A stretch of 64,000 nucleotides of DNA from Achatina immaculata (GCA_009760885.1 CM019710.1:3804686-3868685); one strand, 5' to 3'. Shown: positions 1 to 9,085, counted from the stretch's first letter. Numbers and translations are program-made. Notes: generated by a model not told the origin, from the sequence alone.

Positions 1-16
1 TCTCGGAAAAGTTTAC

Positions 17-341
17 CTGTGTGTTTACACTTGTTCAGCAGGTTCTCGATGAACGTTCTGAAGTACTCGCATTCGTTTAAAGTTTGTAGTTTGTCTTCGT
101 GTTTGGAGCAAATCGTTCGCAAATGTTGGTATGTATCCGGTAAAATGTCCAAAATAAACGGTGGACTGTTTCTCAGATTCATCTTCGGATGTTGACAGAG
201 CTTCACAACTTTGTCCATCATCTTCCATGACTTCTCAATGGTTTTTCTATCCACAACAACAAGCTTTGGAGCGACTAGAACCCCCTGAATTTGTCTCAGC
301 ATTGATCCTAAGTTCTTCGTCTGCTTGTTGCCCAGCGCCAT
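17..341 (-). CDS. CBL: CBL-family E3 ubiquitin ligase, first coding exon (partial gene)
   Basis: Read on the minus strand from the ATG at 341-339, the frame stays open for 108 codons plus one base and reaches a canonical donor (CAG|GTAAAC) at 17/16, so the exon ends in phase 1. The peptide aligns without gaps to the start of the CBL tyrosine-kinase-binding domain. Recognisable blocks are an [16 protein letters not shown] helix, [18 protein letters not shown], and [11 protein letters not shown], corresponding to [35 protein letters not shown] and NEYFRVFMENL in vertebrate CBL/CBL-B. CBL proteins bind phosphotyrosine motifs of activated receptor kinases through this four-helix/EF-hand/SH2 module and ubiquitinate them through a downstream RING. 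Only helices of the first subdomain are here; EF-hand, SH2 and RING must lie left of position 1. The N-terminus before the conserved helix is short (about 33 residues) and lacks the glycine/histidine-rich leader of human CBL. Family assignment is strong; CBL versus CBL-B is not resolvable, and invertebrates usually have one gene. Confidence 0.92.
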
Positions 342-344
342 CTT
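336..344 (-). promoter_or_regulatory. YY1-like motif overlapping the CBL start codon
   Basis: The minus strand reads AAGATGGCG here, the core of the YY1 consensus, and its ATG is the inferred CBL initiation codon. Such sites just downstream of the transcription start are common in TATA-less promoters. This is a motif match only. Confidence 0.35.
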
Positions 345-812
345 GGCTTCCTGCTCGCAGGGGGAGAACATCCGGCGGAAGTTGAGAGAGGTTGCGGGGG
401 ATTGTGTGGGCGTGCAAGCCCCTTCTGATGCTATCAGGGAGTTGTTTTTAGATAAAGGGTTATGTATTTGTGTGTGTATGAGTGAGTGAGCCTGTGTATG
501 TGTGCGGGCCCTACAGGAAAGAGGGAGAGTCCAAGCTGTTGAAAGCACTCTGCGGCCCTCCTTTTCCCCTCTTTCCTCATCACAAAAGCAGGTTAAAACT
601 AGAACGTTCGTACAGTTTGGGTAGGGGGCCCCAATAGTAACTGGGAACTTGGGGCCTGGCATGGCTCTCTACAGCCATGTGTGTGTGTATGTGTGTGAGT
701 AGCACGTGTAGCACATCAAGACTTACGAGAGAAGAAACTAAAATGTCAAAGTTCAAAATTCAGACTCCGGCTTCACTGTAATCGGGACAATCCGTCGCAT
801 GCCAGAGCATCT
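342..812. other. CBL 5' flank: 5' UTR/promoter and non-coding spacer
   Basis: No coding similarity was seen. The stretch is G-rich next to the CBL ATG, then has short GT-rich runs around 470-510 and 680-700. It should contain the CBL 5' UTR and core promoter, but no TATA box or initiator could be assigned. Confidence 0.4.
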
Positions 813-1929
813 ACCCAAGAGTATGTTTGCTAATAGTTCCTGTCAAATGTTGGTTGTTTACGATGCGTTTTCTGCTACACAGTTCGGTAGACTGCCTCCA
901 GCAGTTTCCTCACAGCTACATTGTTCGTCCATTCCCGTTCTTCATTTTCCCGTAGTCTGTCCAGTACAGCCCTAGCAATGTCCTCCTTGTCCATTGACAG
1001 TATACCATTTATTTTAGCCTGTCCAGCAAGTCTGTCTGCCACATCATTGCCATGTGCATGCTCTGGACAATTAAAGCCACGTTAGGCTTGTCACAGTTGA
1101 CTGGCTTAACAGTTGAACCCATTCTTTTTGAAGTAAATTCTTCTCAATCTTTCGGAGCATACTCTGTGAATCCGTCACAAAGACGCCATTAACCACAGCA
1201 CGAGCAACAAATCATTCCATTGCCGCCGACAAGTCTCAGCTTCCATTCGCATGCTTGATGTGATAATTTCAAAGTCTCCCGAACCCTGTGCCACGACTCT
1301 TCCATTTCGGCAGGCAAGAAAACCCCAACCACTTCTGCTGTTCCAAGTCACTGAGACATCTGTATATACAACCATGTCGGAAGACCCACAATGATGCTGG
1401 ATGAGATCTTGAACCCAAAGTTCAACTGCCCCCTATGCCCAGTCTCGACGTTCACGGCCCTTCTGTTAGCTGATGTCGGTCCTGTATCCGGATCCAGTCA
1501 TCACCTTTAGGTACTTGATCTAGACTGCAGACTGACTTTATTGTATCCTCCGCCTCGGGCATCCAAGATCTCCCCTGTTTGATGCGTCTTCCTTTTATCA
1601 ACCCCAACTCCTTTTGGAGAGGATGATCCTTCATGCCAGCAACCCTGATGTGTGGCTTTACCTGACATGTGTTTAGACCTCACACTCGCCATATCAAGCA
1701 GAAAGCTCATGGCCACCACTGGAGTATCCCTCGTGCAACCCAAGACCACTCTCATTGCCTCGTTCTGTACACGCTCTAGTCTGTTCAGCTGTGCTTTGGA
1801 CAGTGTGAGTAGGCCAAGACCGTACTCCAATGGTGACAGTACCAGCGCATGCATTAGTAAGAAGAGAGTTCTCTGTGGAAAGCCAGCTGCGGCCATTAAC
1901 CTAACAAAGGACAATGAACGATGAAATGT
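813..1929 (-). mobile_element. I-like LINE fragment, duplicate copy A (RT C-terminus and RNase H start)
   Basis: The minus strand encodes remnants of an APE-type non-LTR retrotransposon with RNase H. At 1375-1175 the peptide begins VVYTDVSVTWNSRSGWGFLA, the first strand of RNase H with its catalytic D in YTD. At 1965-1507 it carries the RT C-terminal region (LSPLEYGLGLLTLSKAQLNRLERVQNEAMR). Stops and frameshifts make it a pseudogene. It is the left unit of a near-perfect tandem duplication; its partner is at 1932-3048. Confidence 0.75.
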
Positions 1930-3048
1930 CCACCCAAGAGTATGTTTGCTAATAGTTCCTGTCAAATGTTGGTTGTTTACGATGCGTTTTCTGCTACACA
2001 GTTCGGTAGACTGCCTCCAGCAGTTTCCTCACAGCTACATTGTTCGTCCATTCCCGTTCTTCATTTTCCCGTAGTCTGTCCAGTACAGCCCTAGCAATGT
2101 CCTCCTTGTCCATTGACAGTATACCATTTATTTTAGCCTGTCCAGCAAGTCTGTCTGCCACATCATTGCCATGTGCATGCTCTGGACAATTAAAGCCACG
2201 TTAGGCTTGTCACAGTTGACTGGCTTAACAGTTGAACCCATTCTTTTTGAAGTAAATTCTTCTCAATCTTTCGGAGCATACTCTGTGAATCCGTCACAAA
2301 GACGCCATTAACCACAGCACGAGCAACAAATCATTCCATTGCCGCCGACAAGTCTCAGCTTCCATTCGCATGCTTGTTGTGATAATTTCAAAGTCTCCCG
2401 AACCCTGTGCCACGACTCTTCCATTTCGGCAGGCAAGAAAACCCCAACCACTTCTGCTGTTCCAAGTCACTGAGACATCTGTATATACAACCATGTCGGA
2501 AGACCCACAATGATGCTGGATGAGATCTTGAACCCAAAGTTCAACTGCCCCCTATGCCCAGTCTCGACGTTCACGGCCCTTCTGTTAGCTGATGTCGGTC
2601 CTGTATCCGGATCCAGTCATCACCTTTAGGTACTTGATCTAGACTGCAGACTGACTTTATTGTATCCTCCGCCTCGGGCATCCAAGATCTCCCCTGTTTG
2701 ATGCGTCTTCCTTTTATCAACCCCAACTCCTTTTGGAGAGGATGATCCTTCATGCCAGCAACCCTGATGTGTGGCTTTACCTGACATGTGTTTAGACCTC
2801 ACACTCGCCATATCAAGCAGAAAGCTCATGGCCACCACTGGAGTATCCCTCGTGCAACCCAAGACCACTCTCATTGCCTCGTTCTGTACACGCTCTAGTC
2901 TGTTCAGCTGTGCTTTGGACAGTGTGAGTAGGCCAAGACCGTACTCCAATGGTGACAGTACCAGCGCATGCATTAGTAAGAAGAGAGTTCTCTGTGGAAA
3001 GCCAGCTGCGGCCATTAACCTAACAAAGGACAATGAACGATGAAATGT
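813..3048. repeat. 1,119-bp-period direct tandem duplication
   Basis: Bases 813-1929 recur at 1932-3048 with constant offset 1119. The only difference noticed by eye is one base near 1260 (T/A in a TGCTTG(A/T)TGTG context). The junction is 1929/1932, with a few unmatched bases at the breakpoints. The near identity implies a very recent duplication or an assembly artefact. Confidence 0.9.
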
Positions 3049-3370
3049 GGACCCTAGATATTTTATGGAAAGTGTTCTCTTAATATCTTGGCCTTGATAC
3101 TTCACAATCGGAGCTGCAGATCCTACAAATCTATTATTTAATGAGCACCACAGGATACTGACTTTTTCTGGGTTGATCACCGCATTGTTATCCTCACACC
3201 AGCCTGTTATATGGTCCACCCTGCTCTGCATTCTTGAGGCTAATTTCTCTCTACACCTTCCGTGCTCACATGTTAATATATTATCAGCGTAGGACAGTGT
3301 TCTCCCAGCATCATGTTCAAATAACAGGGCAAGGCCGGTAGAATATACATTGAATAGAATAGGAGACAAG
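1932..3370 (-). mobile_element. I-like LINE fragment, duplicate copy B extending into RT palm
   Basis: This repeats copy A and then continues upstream in LINE sense through the RT palm. The minus-strand peptide at 3369-2626 starts at the conserved LSPILFNVY motif and then has SYADN, where an active enzyme has YADD. It continues to the YLGSTFHRSLSF and RVQNEAMRVVLG thumb-like motifs. The LINE stops abruptly at 3370, where the 37-bp minisatellite begins. The altered catalytic motif and broken frame indicate a dead copy. Confidence 0.75.
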
Positions 3371-4925
3371 ATAGAGCCCTTGAGACAGTCCCTTGAGCAA
3401 ATAATTTGTCAGGGAACAAGGGAGAGCCCTTGAGACAGCCCCTTGAGCAAATAATTTGTCAGGAGACAAGGGAGACTTTAAGGGAGACTTTTGAGGCAGC
3501 CCCTTGAGCAAATAATTTGTCAGGAGACAAGGGAGACTTCTGAAGCAGCCCCTTGAGCAAATAATTTGTCAGGGGACAAGGGAGACATTTGAGGCATCCC
3601 CTTGAGTAAATAATTTATCAGGGGACAAGGGAGACATTTGAGGCATCCCCTTGAGCAAATAATTTATCAGGGGACAAGGGAGACATTTGAGGCATCCCCT
3701 TGAGTAAATAATTTGTCAGGGGACAAGGGAGACATTTTTGGCATCCCCTTGAGCAAATAATTTGTCAGGGTACAAGGGAGAGCCCTTGAGTAAACAATTT
3801 GTCAGGAGACAAGGGAGACTTTGAGGCAGGCCCTTGAGTAAATAATTTGTCAGGGTACAAGAGAGAGCCCTTGAGTAAATAATTTGTCAGGAGACAAGGG
3901 AGACTTTGAGGCAGGCCCTTGAGTAAATAATTTGTCAGGGGACAGGGAGAGCCCTTGAGTAAATAATTTGCCATGAGACAAGGGAAAGCCCTTGAGTAAA
4001 TAATTTGTCAGGAGATAAGGGAGAGCCATTGACCAAATAATTTGCCATGAGACAAGGGAGAGCCCTTGAGTAAATAATTTGCCATGAGACAAGGGAGAGC
4101 CCTTGAGTAAATAATTTGTCAGGAGATAAGGGAGAGCCATTGACCAAATAATTTGCCATGAGACAAGGGAGAGCCCTTGAGTAAATAATTTGCCATGAGA
4201 CAAGGGAGAGCCCTTGAGTAAATAATTTGTCAGGAGATAAGGGAGAGCCATTGACCAAATAATTTGCCATGAGACAAGGGAGAGCCCTTGAGTAAATAAT
4301 TTACCACGAGACAAGGGAGAACCCTTGAGTAAATAATTTGCCATGAGACAAGGGAGAGCCCTTGAGTAAATAATTTGCCATGAGACAAGGGAGAGCCCTT
4401 GAGTAAATAATTTGCCATGAGACAAGGGAGAACCCTTGAGTAAATAATTTGCCATGAGACAAGGGAGAGCCCTTGAGTAAATAATTTGCCATGAGACAAG
4501 GGAGAGCCCTTGAGTAAATAATTTGCCATGAGACAAGGGAGAGCCCTTGAGTAAATAATTTGCCATGAGACAAGGGAGAGCCCTTGAGTAAATAATTTGC
4601 CATGAGACAAGGGAGAGCCCTTGAGTAAATAATTTGCCATGAGACAAGGGAGAGCCCTTGAGTAAATAATTTGTCATTAGACAATGGAGAGCCCTTGAGT
4701 AAATAATTTGCCATGAGACAAGAGAAAGCCTTTGAGTAAATAATTTGCCATGAGACAAGGGAGAGCCCTTGAGTAAATAATTTGCCATGAGACAAGGGAG
4801 AGCCCTTGAGTAAATAATTTGCCATGAGACAAGGGAAAGCCCTTGACCAAATAATTTGCCATGAGACAAGGGAGAGCCTTTGAGTAAATAATTTGCCTTG
4901 AGACAAGGGAGAGCCCTTGAGCAAA
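3371..4925. repeat. 37-bp minisatellite (about 35 units)
   Basis: The core unit contains GGGAGAGCCCTTGAGTAAAT followed by AATTTGCCATGAGACAA. The spacing of successive GGGAGAGCCC boxes (for example 4500 and 4537) is exactly 37 bp. The left end (about 3371-3780) has older, longer variants (about 49 bp with a GACATTTGAGGCATC insertion); 3960-4920 is homogeneous. Because 37 is not a multiple of three and the unit has no stop on the minus strand, all three minus frames stay open with a 37-residue period, so long apparent ORFs here are not genes. The left edge abuts the LINE RT motif and shares sequence with it. Confidence 0.95.
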
Positions 4926-5869
4926 ACCTATATCTTAATACAAAGAAAACTAAATTGATGACAACTGACAAAACAAATAAGGCAGCTAATATATATATAT
5001 ATATATATATATGAGGAAAAATTGGAAGAGGTGGAGAGTTTTTAATATCCTGGATCATTCATTCATTTCATTCATTAATTTGCATGTCCCTTGCGAAACT
5101 TTGCCTCCCTATCAGCACTCCTGTATGCCTCTCGGTTGTGAGCAAGATGGTCTGCTGCTGATGGATCCATTTGCAGATCATCAGCGATGTCTTGCAGCCA
5201 TCTTCGCCTTGGTCTTCCTCTCTTTCTTTCTCCCATTATGTACCCTTCCAAGACGGTTTTCTCTGGATTATCAGGATGTGTCCAAAATATTTAAGAATGT
5301 GTCGTTTGATGTGTCCAAAATATTTAAGTTTTCTCTTTTTAATCCTCTTTACTAGCCAGCCTTCTTCAATATTAAGTTCTTGTAGTATGGATCATTACTA
5401 ACTAATAATGGAGATACAATGAGAGATATTAAAGGGAGGACATCTATCGCTATTCAAACAGTAAAACAACTAAAGAAGCTGTAGAGAGGAACAGACAGAA
5501 CTACAAAAGTAAGGTTTTTAAGGGCATGCATCTTTCCCACCGTAACATACGCCTGTGAGACCTGGACACTTAACAAAACAACTGATGAACACATAAATGC
5601 CTTTGAGTGTAAATGCTATAGAAGAGTCCTTCAAATATCAATGACACAGAAAAGAACACATGTATCCATTCTACAAGAAATTAATATTGAAGAAGGTTGG
5701 CTAGTAAAGGAGATTAAACAGAGAAAACTAAAATATTTTGGACATGTTAAAAGTCATGATAATTTAGAGAATGGACGGATCAGCAGTAGGGCATGTTGCT
5801 TACAACCGAGAGGCCTACAGGAGAGCTGTTAAGAAGGCAAAGTTCCGCAAGGGACGTACAAATGATTGA
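4921..5869 (+). mobile_element. RTE-A LINE fragment, interrupted
   Basis: Plus-strand sequence matches the RT C-terminal half of the better copy at 19254-20302: NLYLN..KTK at 4921-4975, EEVESF near 5020-5045, then after an insertion the MRDIK..TSIAIQ region at 5397 onward, ACIFP..TYACETWTLNK at 5525-5580, and RGRPK-like C-terminal remnants to about 5868. An (AT)n run (4989-5012) and an internal deletion near 5770 break the frame. It is split by a minus-strand RTE-A 3' end at 5060-5388. Confidence 0.8.
5060..5388 (-). mobile_element. RTE-A 3'-end insertion with 8-bp TSD
   Basis: A 329-bp 5'-truncated RTE-A copy in antisense: its ATGA-type tail reads CATTCATTTCATTCATT at the left and the C-terminal coding sequence follows. 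The octamer GGATCATT flanks it at 5052-5059 and 5389-5396, and the uninterrupted relative at 19725 has one copy of the corresponding sequence. Similarity resumes on the far side, so this is a nested insertion of the family into itself. Confidence 0.85.
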
Positions 5870-6249
5870 CTAACCTCTTCTCTTCAAATGTTCTCTCTAT
5901 ACTTTTGTGTGTGTAAACGTACATCACAGTAACCATGGTAACATCATCTTGTAGTAGAACTGGGCATTACTCGGACTTTTAGGAATTGTATCTTTCGGGT
6001 ACCCGTTTAGAAAGTACTCATGGAACAGGTTTCCTCGAGTTATTGCCCTTCGTAAATGTGAGCGATGATTTGCATACAATGCGCAGAACAATTTCCCAAT
6101 GCCTTTCAATATGTTCTGACACAGGACTACCATTAGATCTGTGAGTCGTTATTTACAAATAACGTTCACAGTAAAACACGCCTAATCGCAATAAATGAAG
6201 TAAATCTAGAAACAGTAAATGAAGAAAAAAAAATACTTGCTTATATCAT
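5870..6249. other. Non-repetitive intergenic segment containing the X-box
   Basis: No LINE, SINE or tandem-repeat similarity to the rest of the window was seen, and no recognisable protein. It is the largest apparently unique block between CBL and CFAP91. Confidence 0.4.
5929..5942. promoter_or_regulatory. Perfect RFX X-box
   Basis: The sequence GTAACCATGGTAAC fits the X-box consensus GTNRCC-N2-RGYAAC without mismatch. RFX factors drive ciliary genes through X-boxes, and the next gene on the plus strand is the axonemal gene CFAP91, whose first recognised coding exon starts 2.5 kb downstream. The surrounding 5870-6240 showed no similarity to other repeats in the window, so it may be retained unique promoter DNA. 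The distance implies a 5' non-coding exon or an enhancer role. Confidence 0.5.
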
Positions 6250-6465
6250 TCATGTCATGTGACGCATCCTTTCCAGAACGTTGTCCCTCTCACAGCCTCC
6301 CTGAATGCAATACGATCTTGCCCAAGTTGACCGGCGTCTTGCAGTAACACATTCAGACTTTCCGTGATGTCCTGAGTCCACCCGCGGCGAGGTCGTCCCT
6401 TTTCTCTTTTGTCGGGCACTGTGCCTTCTACTATCAGCCTCTCCAAGCTACTATATGGCAACTGT
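6250..6465 (-). mobile_element. RTE-like LINE 3' end fragment
   Basis: The minus strand encodes an EKGRPRRGWTQDITES-type tail followed by DRIAFREAVRGTTFWKG. This is the same architecture as the RTE-A C-terminus (GRPKRRWLQDI then NREAYRSAVWEAKFRKG) but clearly diverged, so it belongs to another subfamily. It is 5' truncated. Confidence 0.65.
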
Positions 6466-6533
6466 TGTTAAAATGGTTCATCATTTAATACTGGATAAAA
6501 AAGGCTAATGGTCACTGTAAGAGAAGGGGGAGC

Positions 6534-6566
<33 letters not shown>
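6534..6566. repeat. (GA)n microsatellite
   Basis: An uninterrupted GA run followed by GGGGG, immediately left of the 30-bp minisatellite. Confidence 0.9.
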
Positions 6567-6569
<3 letters not shown>

Positions 6570-6587
6570 GTAGCTGTGGCCCATAAT

Positions 6588-6800
6588 TGTATGATAAAGA
6601 TAACTCTGGCCCACCATTATGTGATACAAATAACTCTGACCCACCATCGTGTGATAAAGATAACTCTGGCTCATCATCATGTGATAAAGATAACTCTGCC
6701 TCACCATCGTGTGATAAAGATAACCCTGACCCACCATTGTGTGATAAAGATAATCCTGACCCACCATCGTGTGATAAAGATAACTGTGACCCTGACACTG
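6588..6800 (+). repeat. 30-bp minisatellite, array 1 (7 units)
   Basis: Units contain GTGATAAAGATAACTCTG and then (A/G)CCCACCATC, with a 30-bp period. Because 30 is divisible by three, several frames on both strands stay open; these are not genes. The same unit occurs inverted at 8680-9085. Confidence 0.9.
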
Positions 6801-6954
6801 ACAACTGACATTGTTTTGAATTCACAACTTGAGAACTGAAAGTAGCCTGACAGGATTTGAAGGAAGATGCCTTATAAACATTTTAAGAATACACTGGGAA
6901 GAACATGTGACAAGTGACGAAATAACCAAACGAACAGACGTTGGCAACATTACT

Positions 6955-7440
6955 CATTCATTCCTTTGCATGTCCCTTGCGGAACTTTGCCTCCCAAACA
7001 GCACTCCTGTAGGCCTCTCGGTTGTGAACAAGATGGCCTGCTGCTGCTGCATCCATTTCCAGATCATCAACGATGTCTTGCAGCCATCTTCGTTTATTTG
7101 ACTTTCCATGATTGCTGCTTGGGTTTCTTGGTATGTTTCCAGAAGGTAGTTTACCATTGCTTTCCTTCCGGGCAGTGACTGTACTAGTCAGTGATCGTAG
7201 CCATTGTCCCTACATTGAGATCATCTGCCTACCATCATAGAATGGTGACCATAACCAACATTATCTGTCAGCTGCTCTCCCATTCCATCCACCACCTGCT
7301 CCCATGGCTTCACGTCACCCTGATCGGGGGGCTATACGGGTACTCCACCTTGCCCAAGGGTGTCCCGTAGACTGACGGAGGTAAGGAGGCGTCTTACTTC
7401 TCCTTTGATAGGGGATACCCCTACCCCGCAACATTACTAA
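6955..7440 (-). mobile_element. RTE-A internally deleted copy (5' UTR joined to 3' end)
   Basis: At 6955-7098 is the antisense RTE-A 3' end (tail CATTCATTC, then the GHA/NREAYRSAV coding region). From about 7105 to 7290 the sequence is the reverse complement of the RTE-A 5' region seen at 23930-24120. The element's 5' UTR is thus joined directly to its 3' end in one orientation, with EN and RT missing. The block 7300-7440 may be further 5' UTR. Confidence 0.6.
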
Positions 7441-7753
7441 AGAGGTCAAAAGACAAAGATGAAAACTGTTGGGCTGCTTGGTGCGAACGGATAAAAAAAA
7501 GAAGACACCCGTATACTGCCTTGACTCGGACATCTCAAGGAAAAAGAACGGAGGGGCAAGCAATTGGGGACACGAAGAACTAAAAAAAGCAGGAGAGACA
7601 TGGTTGAGTTATCCCGACTTGTTCAAGACAGTACTGGCCGGAGAACATTTGTTGATGTCTTATGTCCCATTGAGAGTACAGATGACTGATGATGATGATC
7701 AGTCGTCAGCAAACGGTTCTTCTCATATTTGGAACTGGTTTGGTTTCTGTTTT

Positions 7754-7956
7754 TAGAGAAGACCGTATTGGAAGGATACATAATGGGAAAAAGAAAAAGA
7801 GGAAGACCGAAACGAAGATGGCTGCAAGACATCGTTGATGATCTGGAAATGGATGCAGCAGCAGCAGGCCATCTTGCTCACAACCGAGAGGCCTACAGGA
7901 GTGCTGTTTGGGAGGCAAAGTTCCGCAAGGGACATGCAAAGGAATGAATGAATGAA
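7754..7956 (+). mobile_element. RTE-A 3' end with perfect 14-bp TSD
   Basis: A 203-bp 5'-truncated insertion encodes EKTVLEGYIMGKRKRGRPKR and the NREAYRSAVWEAKFRKG terminus, and ends in (ATGA)n. The 14-mer TTGGTTTCTGTTTT occurs at 7740-7753 and again at 7957-7970. The length and perfection of the duplication indicate a young insertion. Confidence 0.92.
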
Positions 7957-8084
7957 TTGGTTTCTGTTTTCTAAAGCGGTTCGAAGTTGTTACTACTCGA
8001 TATCGGTAATCGGTTGGTGGGAACCGTGTACCCGCTTTTACCGAAAGAACATACAGAACTTGTTCCCAATTCGGTTCCTCCACA

Positions 8085-8216
8085 TGGCCAGAGGAGACAA
8101 GCTTGGGGCAAAAGCTTTGGGGCTCCTATCAGAATCTGAGAGGACTTCAGGTTTGCCATGTCGACAGAGATCAGAGTCTGATATCATCAACAACCTCAAA
8201 CGCAGAAGAAGAAAAA
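8085..8216 (+). mobile_element. I-like LINE 3' UTR fragment with (GAA)n tail and TSD
   Basis: A 132-bp insert starts TGGCCAGAGGAGACAAGC and ends ACGCAGAAGAAGAAAAA. It is flanked by GGTTCCTCCACA (8073-8084) and GGTTCCTGCACA (8217-8228), one mismatch in 12. The same sequence forms the right half of the insertion at 35594-35871. Confidence 0.75.
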
Positions 8217-8341
8217 GGTTCCTGCACAGCTCAACTACCCGGTTTCAGGAACCGGTTTGTAGGAGCCATGTACTCACATTTAAGGGGAGAAACGAAAGAA
8301 CCGGTTCCTAATTCGGTTCCTGCCCGGCTCTAACTTGCAGA

Positions 8342-8441
8342 CGTCTCCGTTTTCGAAAGAAGTTAAAAATGGCGTGTTCGTTCAAGGAATAAAAAGACAA
8401 GCAAATATTATCGTATAAAGTGCTGCTGTAATTCATTCACA
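8342..8441 (+). promoter_or_regulatory. Putative CFAP91 5' UTR segment
   Basis: A possible 3' splice site (CTCTAACTTGCAG) ends at about 8341, which would make this the start of the exon carrying the CFAP91 ATG and place transcription initiation further upstream, towards the X-box. A short upstream ORF (ATGGCGTGTTCG..., seven codons) lies inside. The splice call is weak. Confidence 0.3.
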
Positions 8442-8505
8442 ATGGCTGGTGCAACTCAGGCTGTCAGATCGACTACGAAGTCACGGGTGTACGATTACGT
8501 CTATG
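8442..8505 (+). CDS. CFAP91: CFAP91 coding exon 1
   Basis: ATG at 8442 opens a 21-codon exon ending ...SRVYDYVYG with donor TATG|GTAAAT (phase 1). The VYDYVY motif matches the AYDFLYD motif near the N-terminus of vertebrate CFAP91. CFAP91 is a ciliary axoneme protein of the calmodulin- and spoke-associated complex; it helps anchor radial spokes RS2 and RS3 and link them to the nexin-dynein regulatory complex. The start follows from the conserved motif lying about 16 residues in and from the absence of an upstream in-frame alternative. The exon sits between two inverted minisatellite arrays. Confidence 0.82.
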
Positions 8506-8679
8506 GTAAATATGTTTGTGATGTGTGTAGTTTTGGAAAGTTTGAGAAAGAAGAAAGAAAAAAGAGAATATTGCATTATTCTTCAATATTTGATCCTGTG
8601 TATCGAATAAATAAATCAAGGTTCGACAGTCTTATATCAGAAATAGGATGTAGGCGATGTCTGTGAGAAGAAGGGCGGG

Positions 8680-9085
8680 TCACAAGTACCTTTATCACAG
8701 GATGACGGGCCACTATTATCTTTATCATACGATGACGGACCATTGTTATCTTTATCACAAGATGGTTGGCCATAGTTATCTTTGTCACAGGATGGGTGGA
8801 CACTGTTATCTTTATCACATGATGGTGGGGCACAATTATCTTTATCACACGATGGTGGGCCACAGTTATATTTATCACACGATGGTGGACCACAATTATC
8901 TTTATCACAGGATGGTTGGCCACAGTTATGTTTGTCACAGGATGGCTGGGCACTGTTATCTTTGTCACAGTATGATTGCGCACTGTTATCTTTATCACAT
9001 TATGGTGGGCCACAATTATCTTTATTCGCAGAATAGTGGGCCACAGTTATCTTTATCACAGGATGCTGGGGCACAGTTATCTTTT
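8680..9085 (-). repeat. 30-bp minisatellite, array 2 (inverted relative to array 1)
   Basis: About 13 units reading CCACAATTATCTTTATCACA then CGATGGTGGG on the plus strand, the reverse complement of the 6588-6800 unit. On its right it merges without a break into the RNase H coding sequence of an antisense LINE (…ADQLAKDN then CAPASCDKDN). Confidence 0.9.

Noticed and set aside
3371..4925. Possible CRISPR-like array
   Set aside because: Units are contiguous and nearly identical with no unique spacers, in an animal genome.
3850..5058. 402-codon minus-strand open frame with repetitive MANYLLKGSPLSHGKLFTQG peptide
   Set aside because: It is the translation of the stop-free 37-bp minisatellite, open in all three minus frames, with no start context, splice sites or non-repeat domain.
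6505..6839. Overlapping frames on both strands (PPSCDKDN, HHRVIKIT repeats)
   Set aside because: Several frames are open at once because the 30-bp unit is a multiple of three and stop-free; typical of array translation.
342..8441. Shared bidirectional promoter for CBL and CFAP91
   Set aside because: The starts are about 8.1 kb apart and the X-box is more than 5 kb from CBL; divergent orientation alone does not support it.
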